Source: a bacterium
GTDB lineage: Bacteria > Patescibacteriota > Minisyncoccia > Phycocordibacterales > UBA1550
Assembly (NCBI GenBank): GCA_021812665.1
Contig: JAKAMX010000013.1
Location: 1 to 16,703 of the forward strand
DNA: 16,703 nt
Direction of reading: 5' to 3'
Numbering within the stretch: position 1 is the first letter of the stretch; each line of letters opens with the position of its first letter. Positions 1-7,631 of this stretch are shown in pieces. Both the position numbers and the translations under genes were made by a program. The notes beneath the pieces are model-generated. The model saw only the letters and a program-made list of their open reading frames with translations, ran no database searches and was not told the origin of the DNA.

Positions 1-339
1 TGAGTTCACGCCACGTATGTAATTGATGTCGGTTCGTGAGATCGGCCCCTTGTACAACACAATCGTGAGTGTCTCAAGCCCTGCTTTACCGAGGTCGCGA
101 CTAAGCTCTTCCTTAACAAGTTTTTCAATCGTTGCGCTCATTGCAGGAGCTGTTCCTAGCATATATTCGTTTCCGTTTCTCAATAGAACCACCCCTCTGT
201 CAGCAAGTGATTTTTCTAGCTCGTCCAACGCTCGAGTGACTTCCTCCTCTGATACGTCAAAAGCGTCGACTAGGTAGCGCAGAGCTACTGGTTCTCCCTT
301 GAAAAACAATAGCGCTTCTATTTGTTTTGAAATTTCCAT
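1..339 (-). CDS. scpB: Segregation and condensation protein B, C-terminal part cut by window edge
   Basis: ScpB is the winged-helix subunit of the bacterial SMC condensin; with ScpA it bridges the SMC heads and helps compact and segregate the chromosome. Reading the minus strand from ATG at 339 gives 113 codons open to the window edge. The start MEISKQIEALLFFKGEPV matches the family N-terminus (IEALLF.sGEPv). The last visible residues, ISRTDINYIRGVNS, match the conserved second winged-helix motif (..eIe.IRGv.s). The remaining ~70-80 residues lie outside the window. It sits 102 bp downstream of scpA, the usual partner. A TATACT hexamer lies 8 nt upstream of the ATG, so it may also be transcribed separately with almost no leader. 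Family identity is secure; only the 3' end is missing. Confidence 0.93.
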   Translation of the reverse strand, partial: MEISKQIEALLFFKGEPVALRYLVDAFDVSEEEVTRALDELEKSLADRGVVLLRNGNEYMLGTAPAMSATIEKLVKEELSRDLGKAGLETLTIVLYKGPISRTDINYIRGVNS

Positions 340-347
340 ACTTTTTG

Positions 348-376
348 AGTATATCGTCAAGCGAGGAGCGGCGCAA
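348..376 (-). promoter_or_regulatory. Possible weak promoter for scpB
   Basis: On the minus strand TTGCGC (371-376, 3/6 to the -35 consensus) is followed after 17 nt by TATACT (348-353, 5/6 to the -10 consensus). The -10 box ends 8 nt before the scpB ATG, so a transcript from here would be leaderless or nearly so. The weak -35 box makes this tentative; read-through from scpA is an alternative. Confidence 0.3.
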
Positions 377-432
377 GCATACGGAATGCTTATGGCGTCC
401 GAGCGAAGACGATATATAGTAATCTATATACC
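375..432 (-). repeat. Two small inverted repeats in the scpA-scpB spacer
   Basis: The 102-bp spacer between scpA and scpB holds two hairpin-capable sequences. The first is AAGCAT-5 nt-ATGCTT (375-391). The second, nearer scpA, is GGTATATAG-ATTA-CTATATATC (411-432, minus-strand reading), nine pairs if one G-U is allowed. Neither is followed by a U-tract in the minus direction, so neither looks like a standard intrinsic terminator. Their role is unknown and they may be chance AT-rich structure. Confidence 0.3.
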
Positions 433-441
433 AGATGACTA

Positions 442-1176
442 TTATTTCCCGTACTGGGGAGTATCAAGAACGTTTGTTTCTATTTGGATATCCTCTCCGT
501 ATGCGTTCTGCGAGACAGCGATCATCCCCTGCTTTACGAGTTCGAGCATTGCCAAAAAACTAACAATTACATTCACTTTCTCTTCTTTGCCTACTCCCGC
601 AAACTCCTTGAAGCTCATCTTAAAGCTGCCCGTTATACGTGTCGTCAGGCGATCCATCATTTCCTCTAGCGAAATTACCTTTTTTACAACGATTTTAGGC
701 GAAGCTACTTTCTTTGGAAAACGAGCAATGATATCTCGCATTGCGTTAACGATGCCAGGAATGGCCACTTCTTGAGTAGGTGCAAAAACGACCGTTTGGT
801 TTCGCGTTTGGTTCTTTGCAAAAATTATATTTTCGCCAAATGCCTTTTTTACCCCAGTGCTTAGCTCTCTTATTTTTTGTAGCTCTTGTAATCGTCTCTC
901 GAGCTCATGGATATCCGCATTTTCTTCATCCGTAAGCGTGAGCGTAGGAAGCAATGATTTCGATTTTATGAGAATAAGGGTTGAGGCAACGATAAGAAAA
1001 TTGGAGACAAAATCAACTGGCATTTTTTCAAACGATTTGAGATGCGCAATATAATCATCTGCGACAGCCGCCAGCGAAATATCGTTAACAAAAAGTTTTC
1101 TTTTCTCGACAAGGTCAAGGAGCACGTCAAGCGGCCCTTCAAATACGTCAGTTTTAACACTGTACTCCAAACTCAT
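442..1176 (-). CDS. scpA: Segregation and condensation protein A (kleisin)
   Basis: ScpA is the kleisin that closes the SMC ring by binding SMC heads with its two ends and recruiting ScpB in the middle. The 244-residue protein shows the hallmark N-terminus VFEGPLDVLLDLVEKRKL (residues ~12-29). It continues with NDISLAAVADDYIAHL and the helical segment FLIVASTLILIKSKSLLP. A central variable, charged region follows (ENADIHELERRLQELQ). The C-terminal winged helix is VSFLAMLELVKQGMIAVSQ then EDIQIE. Length matches the family (about 230-270). It starts 2 bp after the aspS stop (TAA-AA-ATG) with no Shine-Dalgarno, which suggests re-initiation or translational coupling in a trpS-aspS-scpA operon. 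scpB follows, as in most bacteria. The identification is secure. Confidence 0.95.
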   Translation of the reverse strand: MSLEYSVKTDVFEGPLDVLLDLVEKRKLFVNDISLAAVADDYIAHLKSFEKMPVDFVSNFLIVASTLILIKSKSLLPTLTLTDEENADIHELERRLQELQKIRELSTGVKKAFGENIIFAKNQTRNQTVVFAPTQEVAIPGIVNAMRDIIARFPKKVASPKIVVKKVISLEEMMDRLTTRITGSFKMSFKEFAGVGKEEKVNVIVSFLAMLELVKQGMIAVSQNAYGEDIQIETNVLDTPQYGK

Positions 1177-1178
1177 TT

Positions 1179-2561
1179 TTATATTTTTATATGAAGTTCT
1201 TTGAGTTGCTTTTCTTCGAGCGTTGATGGCGCTTCCATCATAAGATCACGCGCCTCACCGGTTTTCGGAAATGCAATAACTTCACGGATGTTTGGTTCGT
1301 TCGTAAGCAGCGTAACGAGACGGTCTAGTCCCCACGCCATACCACCGTGTGGTGGCGCACCAAACGACAGCGCTTCAAGCATGTGTCCAAAATTCTCCTG
1401 GATTCGCTCTTCTTTAAAGCCCATGATCTCAAATACTGTTTTCAACCCTTCAGGCCGATGATTGCGGATGCTTCCACCGCCGATCTCGAAGCCGTTCAGC
1501 GCCACGTCATACTGAGTAGTGATAATATCACCAATATGCTCCTTGTTCATGAGCCAGTTCTCATGCTCTGGCTGAGGCATTGAGAATGGGTTGTGTGTAA
1601 ACGTCCAACCACCCTCGTCTGTTTTTTCAAAAAATGGAAAATCTACGACCCAGCAAAATGCGAGGAGGTCTGGATCGTTTTTATCCTTGCGAATATCGGG
1701 TCTATCCGTTCCATATTTCTCCATCGACTCTTTATACGTAATGCGAGGGAAAGGAAGTTCTTGTATTTTCTTCTCTGGAAACAACGTTTTTACGATTTGA
1801 ACAAGCAGCTCTTCGTTCACGCGCATGACATCTTCCTGTGTGACAAAGGACATCTCCATATCCATTTGCGTAAATTCAGGCTGTCTATCACCTCGAGTGT
1901 CTTCATCACGGAAGCAGCGCGCAATCTGAAAATATTTTTCAAAGCCCGAAACCATAAGAAGCTGCTTGTACTGCTGTGGAGATTGTGGCAACGCATAGAA
2001 CTTGCCCTGATAGAGTCGTGATGGAACGACATAATCACGCGCTCCTTCTGGTGTAGATTTTGTGAGAATCGGTGTTTCGATCTCAAGAAAACCTTCGCTA
2101 GATAGTTTGTTGCGAATGAGAGAGATGATCTGGTGGCGCAACTTAATGTTCTCCTGGAGTCGCGCACGACGAAGGTCCAGGTAGCGGTAGCGGAGGCGGG
2201 CGTCCTCGCCGATTTCGCGCCCATCTGACGTCACGTCAATTGGTGGTGTAACTGCTTGGTTTAGGATAGAAACCTGAGTAATCTCAATTTCAAGGTCGCC
2301 ATTCAGGCCCTCCTTGACCATACGGTCAGGACGCTTGTTCACCATCCCTTTTACCGATATCACCCACTCAGAACGAACTTGCGAGGCCGCAGCGTGAGCG
2401 TCAGCATGATTGGGCAGCGCAACCATTTGAACCTTCCCCGTCACATCTCGAAGGTCGATAAAAATGAGTTTACCGTGATCGCGACGAACATCGACCCACC
2501 CCGAAATACTCACTTCCTCTCCAATGTGGTTTTTTAAATCTTTGATGTATGTTCGTTCCAT
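1179..2561 (-). CDS. aspS: Aspartyl-tRNA synthetase, bacterial type lacking the GAD insertion domain
   Basis: This class II synthetase charges tRNA-Asp, and possibly tRNA-Asn, with aspartate in the cytoplasm. Residues ~1-108 are the OB-fold anticodon-binding domain (SGWVDVRRDHGKLIFIDLRD). Motif 1 is around 158-182 (FLEIETPILTKSTPEGARDY). Motif 2 is around 210-234 (YFQIARCFRDEDTRGDRQPE). Motif 3 is around 407-420 (GGMAWGLDRLVTLL). The sequence is bacterial in type, but at 460 residues it is ~130 shorter than typical bacterial AspRS (~590). The GAD insertion is missing: KYGTDRPDIRKDKNDPDLL runs straight into WVVDFPFFEK near residues 282-312. His29 in RRDHG is the residue reported for non-discriminating AspRS (Leu in E. 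coli), so Asp-tRNA-Asn formation with GatCAB is plausible but unproven. It starts 1 bp after the trpS stop. Confidence 0.96.
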   Translation of the reverse strand: MERTYIKDLKNHIGEEVSISGWVDVRRDHGKLIFIDLRDVTGKVQMVALPNHADAHAAASQVRSEWVISVKGMVNKRPDRMVKEGLNGDLEIEITQVSILNQAVTPPIDVTSDGREIGEDARLRYRYLDLRRARLQENIKLRHQIISLIRNKLSSEGFLEIETPILTKSTPEGARDYVVPSRLYQGKFYALPQSPQQYKQLLMVSGFEKYFQIARCFRDEDTRGDRQPEFTQMDMEMSFVTQEDVMRVNEELLVQIVKTLFPEKKIQELPFPRITYKESMEKYGTDRPDIRKDKNDPDLLAFCWVVDFPFFEKTDEGGWTFTHNPFSMPQPEHENWLMNKEHIGDIITTQYDVALNGFEIGGGSIRNHRPEGLKTVFEIMGFKEERIQENFGHMLEALSFGAPPHGGMAWGLDRLVTLLTNEPNIREVIAFPKTGEARDLMMEAPSTLEEKQLKELHIKI

Positions 2562-2562
2562 A

Positions 2563-3534
2563 TTATTTTAAATCTAGTCCTGTTCTTTCGCGCACTTCGT
2601 TCATCTTCTTGCTTGCGAGCTGTCGCGCCTTTTCACTCCCCTCGCGAAGGATTGCGAGCACGGCATCTGGATCTCGTGCTATCTCCTTTCGCCTATCGCG
2701 AAGTGGCGCAATAAACGCTTTCATATTCTCGTAAAGAATTTCCTTTGACTCCTTGTAGCCGATTCCACCAGCAAGATAGCGCTGACGCAAATTTTCAAGA
2801 TACTTGCCACTGACGAGCTCATGTAAAGCAAAAACTTTGCAGGTGCTTGGATCTTTTGGTTCATCGACACCTTTCGAATCTGTTGGGATGCCCATTACGA
2901 CCTTTTTAATCTCATCATCCTCGGCAAAAAGACCGATCGTGTTGCCATAACTTTTGCTCATCTTGCGTCCATCAGTACCAGGAACAGTTTTTACATTTTC
3001 AACAATGAGCGGCTCGGGGACTTTGAATGTGTCACCAAAAATACGATTGAATTTCTGAGCAGTATCACGCGCAATCTCTATATGCTGTTTTTGGTCCAAT
3101 CCGACAGGAACAACATCAGCATCATACATCAATATGTCAGCGGCCATAAGCAACGGATAATCAAAAACACCAACGTTCACCTCTTTGTTTTTTGCTTCTG
3201 CGTCCTTATATGCATGTGCGCGCATCAAATACGGCACAGTGGTGAGTGTGTTAAAGATCCAAGCGAGTTCTGTCACCTGAGGTACATCCGACTGCAAAAA
3301 AATAGTGGCCTTTTTAGGATCGAGGCCGATTGCTAAATAGTCCATAGCAACATCAAGCGAAAGCTTTTTCAAAAGCTCGCCCTGAGACACACTGGTGAGC
3401 GCGTGATAATTTGCAATAAAGAAAAGAGAGTGGTAATCATTTTGCGACTCCACGAACTGCCTCATTGCGCCAAAATAGTTGCCAATATGTACCGTTCCGG
3501 TTGGTTTAACACCAGAGAGAAGTATTTTCTTCAT
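2563..3534 (-). CDS. trpS: Tryptophanyl-tRNA synthetase
   Basis: This class Ic synthetase activates tryptophan with ATP and charges tRNA-Trp. The 323-residue protein has the family's usual compact length (~330). The HIGH-type signature is PTGTVHIGNYFGAMRQF (residues 11-27). The Trp-pocket/dimer segment includes MAADILMYDADVVPVGLDQ (130-148 region, with the GxDQ motif). The KMSKS loop is GRKMSKSYGN (189-198). It is followed by aspS after 1 bp and then scpA, so it heads an operon. The segment AGGATAGGGAA directly before the ATG is the only good Shine-Dalgarno-like sequence in the window (AGGA, 7-nt spacing). No convincing promoter was found in the 44-bp gap upstream: TTGACG is present, but 24 nt from the nearest TAGGAT. 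Confidence 0.97.
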   Translation of the reverse strand: MKKILLSGVKPTGTVHIGNYFGAMRQFVESQNDYHSLFFIANYHALTSVSQGELLKKLSLDVAMDYLAIGLDPKKATIFLQSDVPQVTELAWIFNTLTTVPYLMRAHAYKDAEAKNKEVNVGVFDYPLLMAADILMYDADVVPVGLDQKQHIEIARDTAQKFNRIFGDTFKVPEPLIVENVKTVPGTDGRKMSKSYGNTIGLFAEDDEIKKVVMGIPTDSKGVDEPKDPSTCKVFALHELVSGKYLENLRQRYLAGGIGYKESKEILYENMKAFIAPLRDRRKEIARDPDAVLAILREGSEKARQLASKKMNEVRERTGLDLK

Positions 3535-3578
3535 TTCCCTATCCTACCAGAAAAGCATGGAGTTTTAAAGCGTCAACG

Positions 3579-4559
3579 CTACGCGTTCAAAATCTGGACA
3601 ATTGACGAAATGGTAGTCGAGAACCTATCACTTGCCTCAAAAATTTTACCAGCTGCTTCTTTGGTTTCTTGTGTGGTTTCTCCAAACGAATCTTCTGCCA
3701 AGCGAGTTGAAAGAGACATGATTGTTGAAATCGGTTCACGAATATTAGTTGTGATTCGTGTGACAAGCAAATTCTTTTGCTCGCTTGCCGTTTCTATCTG
3801 CTTGGAAATTCCTCCGAGACTGGTTTCCAGAAGTGCAATCGATCCTTCGGATTCTGGCTCATGGCGGACCTCGTTGATGACATAAAAGCACAAGAAAATA
3901 AAACCAGCAGTACTCAACATCAACATAAAAAGCACTGTTGTCGATGTGGCCAGGAAGAACTGCACAATGAGCAAAAGAATCGCGCTCAACACCAGAATGT
4001 TGAGAAACGCTGTCTTTCGGCTCCAAAAACTTCCCAAGTGACTATATTGTATACCATCTTTTGCGGAAATTATTTCATTTTTTGCTTGAGTTGAAGTACT
4101 AATCAGTTCCTCTGTTGCGCCAGAAATCTTTTCGCTCAACTCTCCGATCGTTTGCACCATCCGACGCGCCTCGTCCCCTAGCGAGCCAAAGTTTCCACTA
4201 ATTATCATTGACGAATATCCTCGAATAACTTGAAGTGGCGTACGAAGCTCTATAGCGACAATAGCTATCAGACGATCCCACGATTCTTCGATGTGTGACA
4301 ATTTTGCTTGGGCGTTTGCCAGATCGTTTCCGAGAGCGATCAACCGTTCATGTTCGTGAGTACAGAGATAGATAACCTGCACAAAAGCGGCACAAAGAGT
4401 TGCTACCAAAATAAAACTTATTGTGCGAAAAATATATTGACCGACACCGTCAGACGCAAAAATAAGAACGAACAAAAAGATGTTAACAAACAAGATACCC
4501 AACGCAATTGCGATCGTTTTTATATTGAACTGACCAGATTTAAAATTAAAAAAAGGCAT
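3579..4559 (-). CDS. Membrane protein with two tandem degenerate DHp (HisKA-like) domains, no kinase domain
   Basis: I recognise the domain type but not a named family. The 326 residues divide into two similar halves. Half one has membrane segments at ~15-36 and ~44-66, a helical linker (~68-97), then a DHp-like helix pair starting VAIELRTPLQVIRGYSSMI (101-119). Half two has membrane segments at ~184-204 and ~208-228, a linker, then ITTNIREPISTIMSLSTRL (269-287). Sensor histidine kinases read VSHELRTPL at this place. The phospho-acceptor His is Ile103 in copy one and Thr271 in copy two, and no HATPase_c domain (N, G1, G2 boxes) follows either copy. The protein therefore should not autophosphorylate. 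A role as a dimerisation or scaffold partner for true kinases is my inference. It lies between dnaJ and trpS with 44-bp gaps and may have its own promoter (TACAAT 15 nt before the ATG). Confidence 0.72.
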   Translation of the reverse strand: MPFFNFKSGQFNIKTIAIALGILFVNIFLFVLIFASDGVGQYIFRTISFILVATLCAAFVQVIYLCTHEHERLIALGNDLANAQAKLSHIEESWDRLIAIVAIELRTPLQVIRGYSSMIISGNFGSLGDEARRMVQTIGELSEKISGATEELISTSTQAKNEIISAKDGIQYSHLGSFWSRKTAFLNILVLSAILLLIVQFFLATSTTVLFMLMLSTAGFIFLCFYVINEVRHEPESEGSIALLETSLGGISKQIETASEQKNLLVTRITTNIREPISTIMSLSTRLAEDSFGETTQETKEAAGKIFEASDRFSTTISSIVQILNA

Positions 4560-4574
4560 ACGTTCTTTCTATCT

Positions 4575-4603
4575 ATTGTAGCAAAAAATGTCCACAAAAT
4601 AAA
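4575..4603 (-). promoter_or_regulatory. Possible promoter for the pseudo-histidine-kinase gene
   Basis: On the minus strand TACAAT (4575-4580, 5/6 to consensus) is preceded after 17 nt by TTTATT (4598-4603, 3/6). The -10 box ends 15 nt before the ATG at 4559, implying a leader of about 8 nt. The weak -35 overlaps the dnaJ stop region. Co-transcription with dnaJ is an equally reasonable alternative. Confidence 0.35.
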
Positions 4604-5653
4604 CTAGAGCCCTTCGGCACGAAGCTCTTCGATGAGTTTTTCCGTTTTGCGCGAAAGTTTTGTTGGCGTCTTTACTTCGATTTTTATGAGAAGATCACCA
4701 CGACGCTTTGAGTCGATCGGAACACCTTTTTCTCGTACACGCAAAATCTCGCCCGACGAAACACCTTTCGGTACTTTTACCATGATTGTTCCATCGAGCG
4801 TCTCAATGGGGTACTCAACACCCAATATTGCATCAGTAAGCTTGACCGAGAGGGGCATGATGAGGTTACTTCCCTCACGCTTAAATACAGAATGAGGCTC
4901 CACATGAATTCTCACATAGAGATCACCAGGCGTACCATTTTGAATGGCTTCTCCTGCGCCAGTAAGGCGAACCATTTCTCCATTTTGTATCCCAGCCGGT
5001 ATCTTGATTGCTATTTTTTCCTCCTTTCGCAATACCCCATGACCTTTACAATTTGTACATTTTTCATCTGGAATTTTTCCTGTTCCTCCGCATGTGTGGC
5101 ACTCGCGTACTTGTGAAATTGTACCGAGGAACGATCGCTTCATCTCTTGGACACGACCTTTTCCATTGCATTCTTTGCATGTTTTTGAAGCAGAGCCAGG
5201 CTTTGCCCCTGTTCCGTGACAAACATCGCATCGTGATGTTTTAGTAACAAATACATCACGAGTCACCCCAAAAATACTTTCAGAAAAACTGAGCTGCATA
5301 TCGATGGAAATATCACGACCACGACGAGCCTGCTGGCGCCCACCGCCAAAAAGGTCACCGAAAATATCGTTGAGATCTATGTCTCCGAATCCTTGCCCCC
5401 CAAAACCCTCGAAACCAGAAAAGCCTCCACCCTGCCCACCAGCGCCACCAACCGTCCCGTAGGTGTCATATTCTGCACGCTTTTTCTCGTCTGAGAGGAC
5501 TTGATATGCCTCATTTGCTTCTTTAAACTTCGCCTCATCGCCACCCTTGTCGGGGTGGTATTTGTGCGCAAGCTTTCGAAACGCTTTTTTGATTTCTTCG
5601 GCCGAAGCACTCTTCTCGACTCCAAGAATTTTGTAGTAGTCTTTTGGGGACAT
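4604..5653 (-). CDS. dnaJ: Chaperone protein DnaJ (Hsp40, class A)
   Basis: DnaJ is the co-chaperone that delivers unfolded proteins to DnaK and stimulates its ATPase. The 349-residue protein has the full class A layout. The J domain (1-~68) carries the HPD motif at 33-35. The Gly/Phe-rich linker (~69-104) includes GFSGFEGFGGQGFGD. The zinc region holds four CxxCxGxG motifs: Cys142/145, 159/162, 185/188 and 199/202, all intact. The two C-terminal beta-rich substrate domains follow to the end. It is slightly shorter than E. coli DnaJ (376). It lies 30 bp after dnaK in a grpE-dnaK-dnaJ operon. No Shine-Dalgarno precedes the ATG; the 30-bp gap instead holds TATAAT almost touching the start, too close for a normal promoter. 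Confidence 0.97.
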   Translation of the reverse strand: MSPKDYYKILGVEKSASAEEIKKAFRKLAHKYHPDKGGDEAKFKEANEAYQVLSDEKKRAEYDTYGTVGGAGGQGGGFSGFEGFGGQGFGDIDLNDIFGDLFGGGRQQARRGRDISIDMQLSFSESIFGVTRDVFVTKTSRCDVCHGTGAKPGSASKTCKECNGKGRVQEMKRSFLGTISQVRECHTCGGTGKIPDEKCTNCKGHGVLRKEEKIAIKIPAGIQNGEMVRLTGAGEAIQNGTPGDLYVRIHVEPHSVFKREGSNLIMPLSVKLTDAILGVEYPIETLDGTIMVKVPKGVSSGEILRVREKGVPIDSKRRGDLLIKIEVKTPTKLSRKTEKLIEELRAEGL

Positions 5654-5683
5654 TATTATAGTTGACCCTGCTCCAAGAGGGTT

Positions 5684-7591
5684 TTACTCATGAGACCTAT
5701 CTTCTCCTTCGCGATATTCTGCATCATGCACTTTGCCATCTCCTGTGCTTGCAGCATCTGCTTGACCAGCTGCGCCTGATGCGGCTTCGGTGTTTTTCAT
5801 CATTGCCTCACCGATTTTTTGAAGTTCTGTGCTCAATTCATCAGCTGCGTTCTTCAACACGCTTGCATCCTCCGATGTTTCTGCAGTCTTTGCTGCAGCG
5901 ATCTTTGCCTCAACCGCAGATCGTATATCCGCAGAAATCTTGTCGCCGTTGTCCTTAAGAGACTTCTCTGCTGTGTATACAAGGTGCTGGAGAGTATTTT
6001 TTGCTTCAGCAGTTTCTCGCTTCTTCGTATCTTCAGCAGCATTCATTTCCGCTTCTTTTTTCATACGCTCAATGTCATCCTTGGACAACCCCGAGCTTGC
6101 CTCAATGCGAATTGACTGCTCCTTTCCTGTTGTTTTCTCTTTTGCTTTTACTTGGAGTATACCGTTTGCGTCGACATCAAAAGAAACTTCAACTTGAGGA
6201 ATACCACGTGGTGATGGTGGGATACCATCGAGAATAAAGCGCCCGAGCGACTTGTTGTCTGCGGCCATAGCACGCTCGCCCTGAACCACATGAATCTCTA
6301 CTGAAGTCTGGTTATCTGCTGCTGTCGAAAACACTTGCGAATGATGCGCAGGAATTGTTGTGTTTTTCTCAATGAGTTTTGTCGCAACGTTACCAAACGT
6401 CTCAATACCGAGTGAAAGTGGGATAACGTCGAGGAGTAGCACGTCTTTTACATCTCCCTGGAGAATGCCGGCCTGGATAGCAGCGCCGATTGCGACAACT
6501 TCGTCTGGGTTGATTGTACGGTTTGGCTCCTTGCCAAAAAGTTTCTTGACTGCCTCGATGATCGCAGGCATACGTGTCTGTCCGCCGACCATGATGATCT
6601 CGTTAATTTCCTCTTTTTTAAACGGAGATGCAGCAAGGGTTCGTTCGGTGATCTCGATCGATCTGTCGATGTATTCTCGCGCAAGATCTTCGAGTGTCGC
6701 ACGTGAAAGCTTGATAAGTAAGTGCTTTGGACCACTTGCGTCTGAGGTGATGAACGGAATATTGATTTCTGCATCCATTGTTGTCGAGAGCTCATGCTTT
6801 GCTTTTTCAGCTGCTTCCTTTAGACGCTGCAGAGCAAACATGTCACTCGAAACATCAACCCCGGAATCCTTTTTGAATTCAGCGATGATATGACGAATAA
6901 TCTTCTGATCAATATCTTCACCTCCCATGTGAACATCACCATCCGTTGACTTTACTTCAATAACATCGCCACCAACCTCAAGCACAGAAACATCAAATGT
7001 TCCTCCTCCAAAATCGTACACTACGATTTTTTCATCCTTCTTTTTATTGAAACCATAGGCAAGCGCAGCCGCAGTAGGCTCATTGATGATTCGCTTTACG
7101 TCAAATCCTGCGATCTGTCCTGCATCCTTTGTTGCTTGTCGCTGAGAATCATTAAAGTATGCTGGCACGGTAATCACCGCCTCAGTGATCTTTTCACCAA
7201 GCTTAGCCTCTGCATCCTGCTTGATCTTCTGAAGAACCATCGCTGAAATCTCCTCTGGGCGATATGCGCGATCTGCCATTTTTACCATCACTCCTCCGGT
7301 TGGCGATTTTTCAATTGCAAACGGAACGTTTTTTGCGTCACGCTGAACACCTTCGTCATCGAAAGTGTGACCAATGAGACGCTTGATACCAAAAAGTGTG
7401 TTTTGAGGATTTGTTACGGCCTGACGTTTTGCGAGAACCCCCACCAAACGTTCACCTGTTTTTGAAACAGCAACGATAGATGGCGTAGTGCGCGCACCCT
7501 CGATATTCTCGACAATGCGTGGTTCCCCTCCCTCGATGATTGCAAACGCTGAGTTTGTTGTTCCCAAATCGATTCCTAAAATTTTTGCCAT
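5684..7591 (-). CDS. dnaK: Chaperone protein DnaK (Hsp70)
   Basis: DnaK is the ATP-driven Hsp70 that binds and releases exposed hydrophobic segments, working with GrpE and DnaJ encoded beside it. The 635-residue protein is full length. The nucleotide-binding domain begins GIDLGTTNSAFAI (6-18). It holds the connect-1 segment RIINEPTAAALAYGF (167-181), phosphate-2 DFGGGTFDVSVLEV (193-206) and the adenosine motif MVGGQTRMP (334-342). The interdomain linker is DVLLLDV (383-389), followed by IPLSLGIET where most family members have TPLSLGIET. The substrate-binding domain and alpha-helical lid follow. The C-terminus is short and acidic (GKVHDAEYREGEDRSHE) and lacks the common EEVDD ending. It starts 40 bp after grpE. 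No CIRCE operator was seen upstream of the operon. Confidence 0.98.
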   Translation of the reverse strand: MAKILGIDLGTTNSAFAIIEGGEPRIVENIEGARTTPSIVAVSKTGERLVGVLAKRQAVTNPQNTLFGIKRLIGHTFDDEGVQRDAKNVPFAIEKSPTGGVMVKMADRAYRPEEISAMVLQKIKQDAEAKLGEKITEAVITVPAYFNDSQRQATKDAGQIAGFDVKRIINEPTAAALAYGFNKKKDEKIVVYDFGGGTFDVSVLEVGGDVIEVKSTDGDVHMGGEDIDQKIIRHIIAEFKKDSGVDVSSDMFALQRLKEAAEKAKHELSTTMDAEINIPFITSDASGPKHLLIKLSRATLEDLAREYIDRSIEITERTLAASPFKKEEINEIIMVGGQTRMPAIIEAVKKLFGKEPNRTINPDEVVAIGAAIQAGILQGDVKDVLLLDVIPLSLGIETFGNVATKLIEKNTTIPAHHSQVFSTAADNQTSVEIHVVQGERAMAADNKSLGRFILDGIPPSPRGIPQVEVSFDVDANGILQVKAKEKTTGKEQSIRIEASSGLSKDDIERMKKEAEMNAAEDTKKRETAEAKNTLQHLVYTAEKSLKDNGDKISADIRSAVEAKIAAAKTAETSEDASVLKNAADELSTELQKIGEAMMKNTEAASGAAGQADAASTGDGKVHDAEYREGEDRSHE

Positions 7592-7631
7592 AGTATTGTG
7601 ATTATTTGATGAGATTAATAATAGTTCGACT

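Noticed and set aside
299..775. 158-codon plus-strand frame
   Set aside because: It lies antisense to scpA with a serine/phenylalanine-rich shadow composition and no recognisable domain. scpA is certain in this interval.
3569..3587. GC-rich inverted repeats (AACGC-TAC-GCGTT and AGCG-TTGA-CGCT) at the end of the pseudo-kinase gene, considered as a terminator
   Set aside because: The stems are only 4-5 bp, they overlap the stop codon, and only a weak T-run (CTTTAAAAC) follows.
5654..5683. TATAAT directly before dnaJ as a promoter
   Set aside because: It almost touches the ATG, so transcription would begin inside the gene. dnaJ is most simply co-transcribed with dnaK.
6360..6893. 177-codon plus-strand frame inside dnaK
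   Set aside because: Antisense shadow of a highly conserved gene; no domain, promoter or ribosome site.
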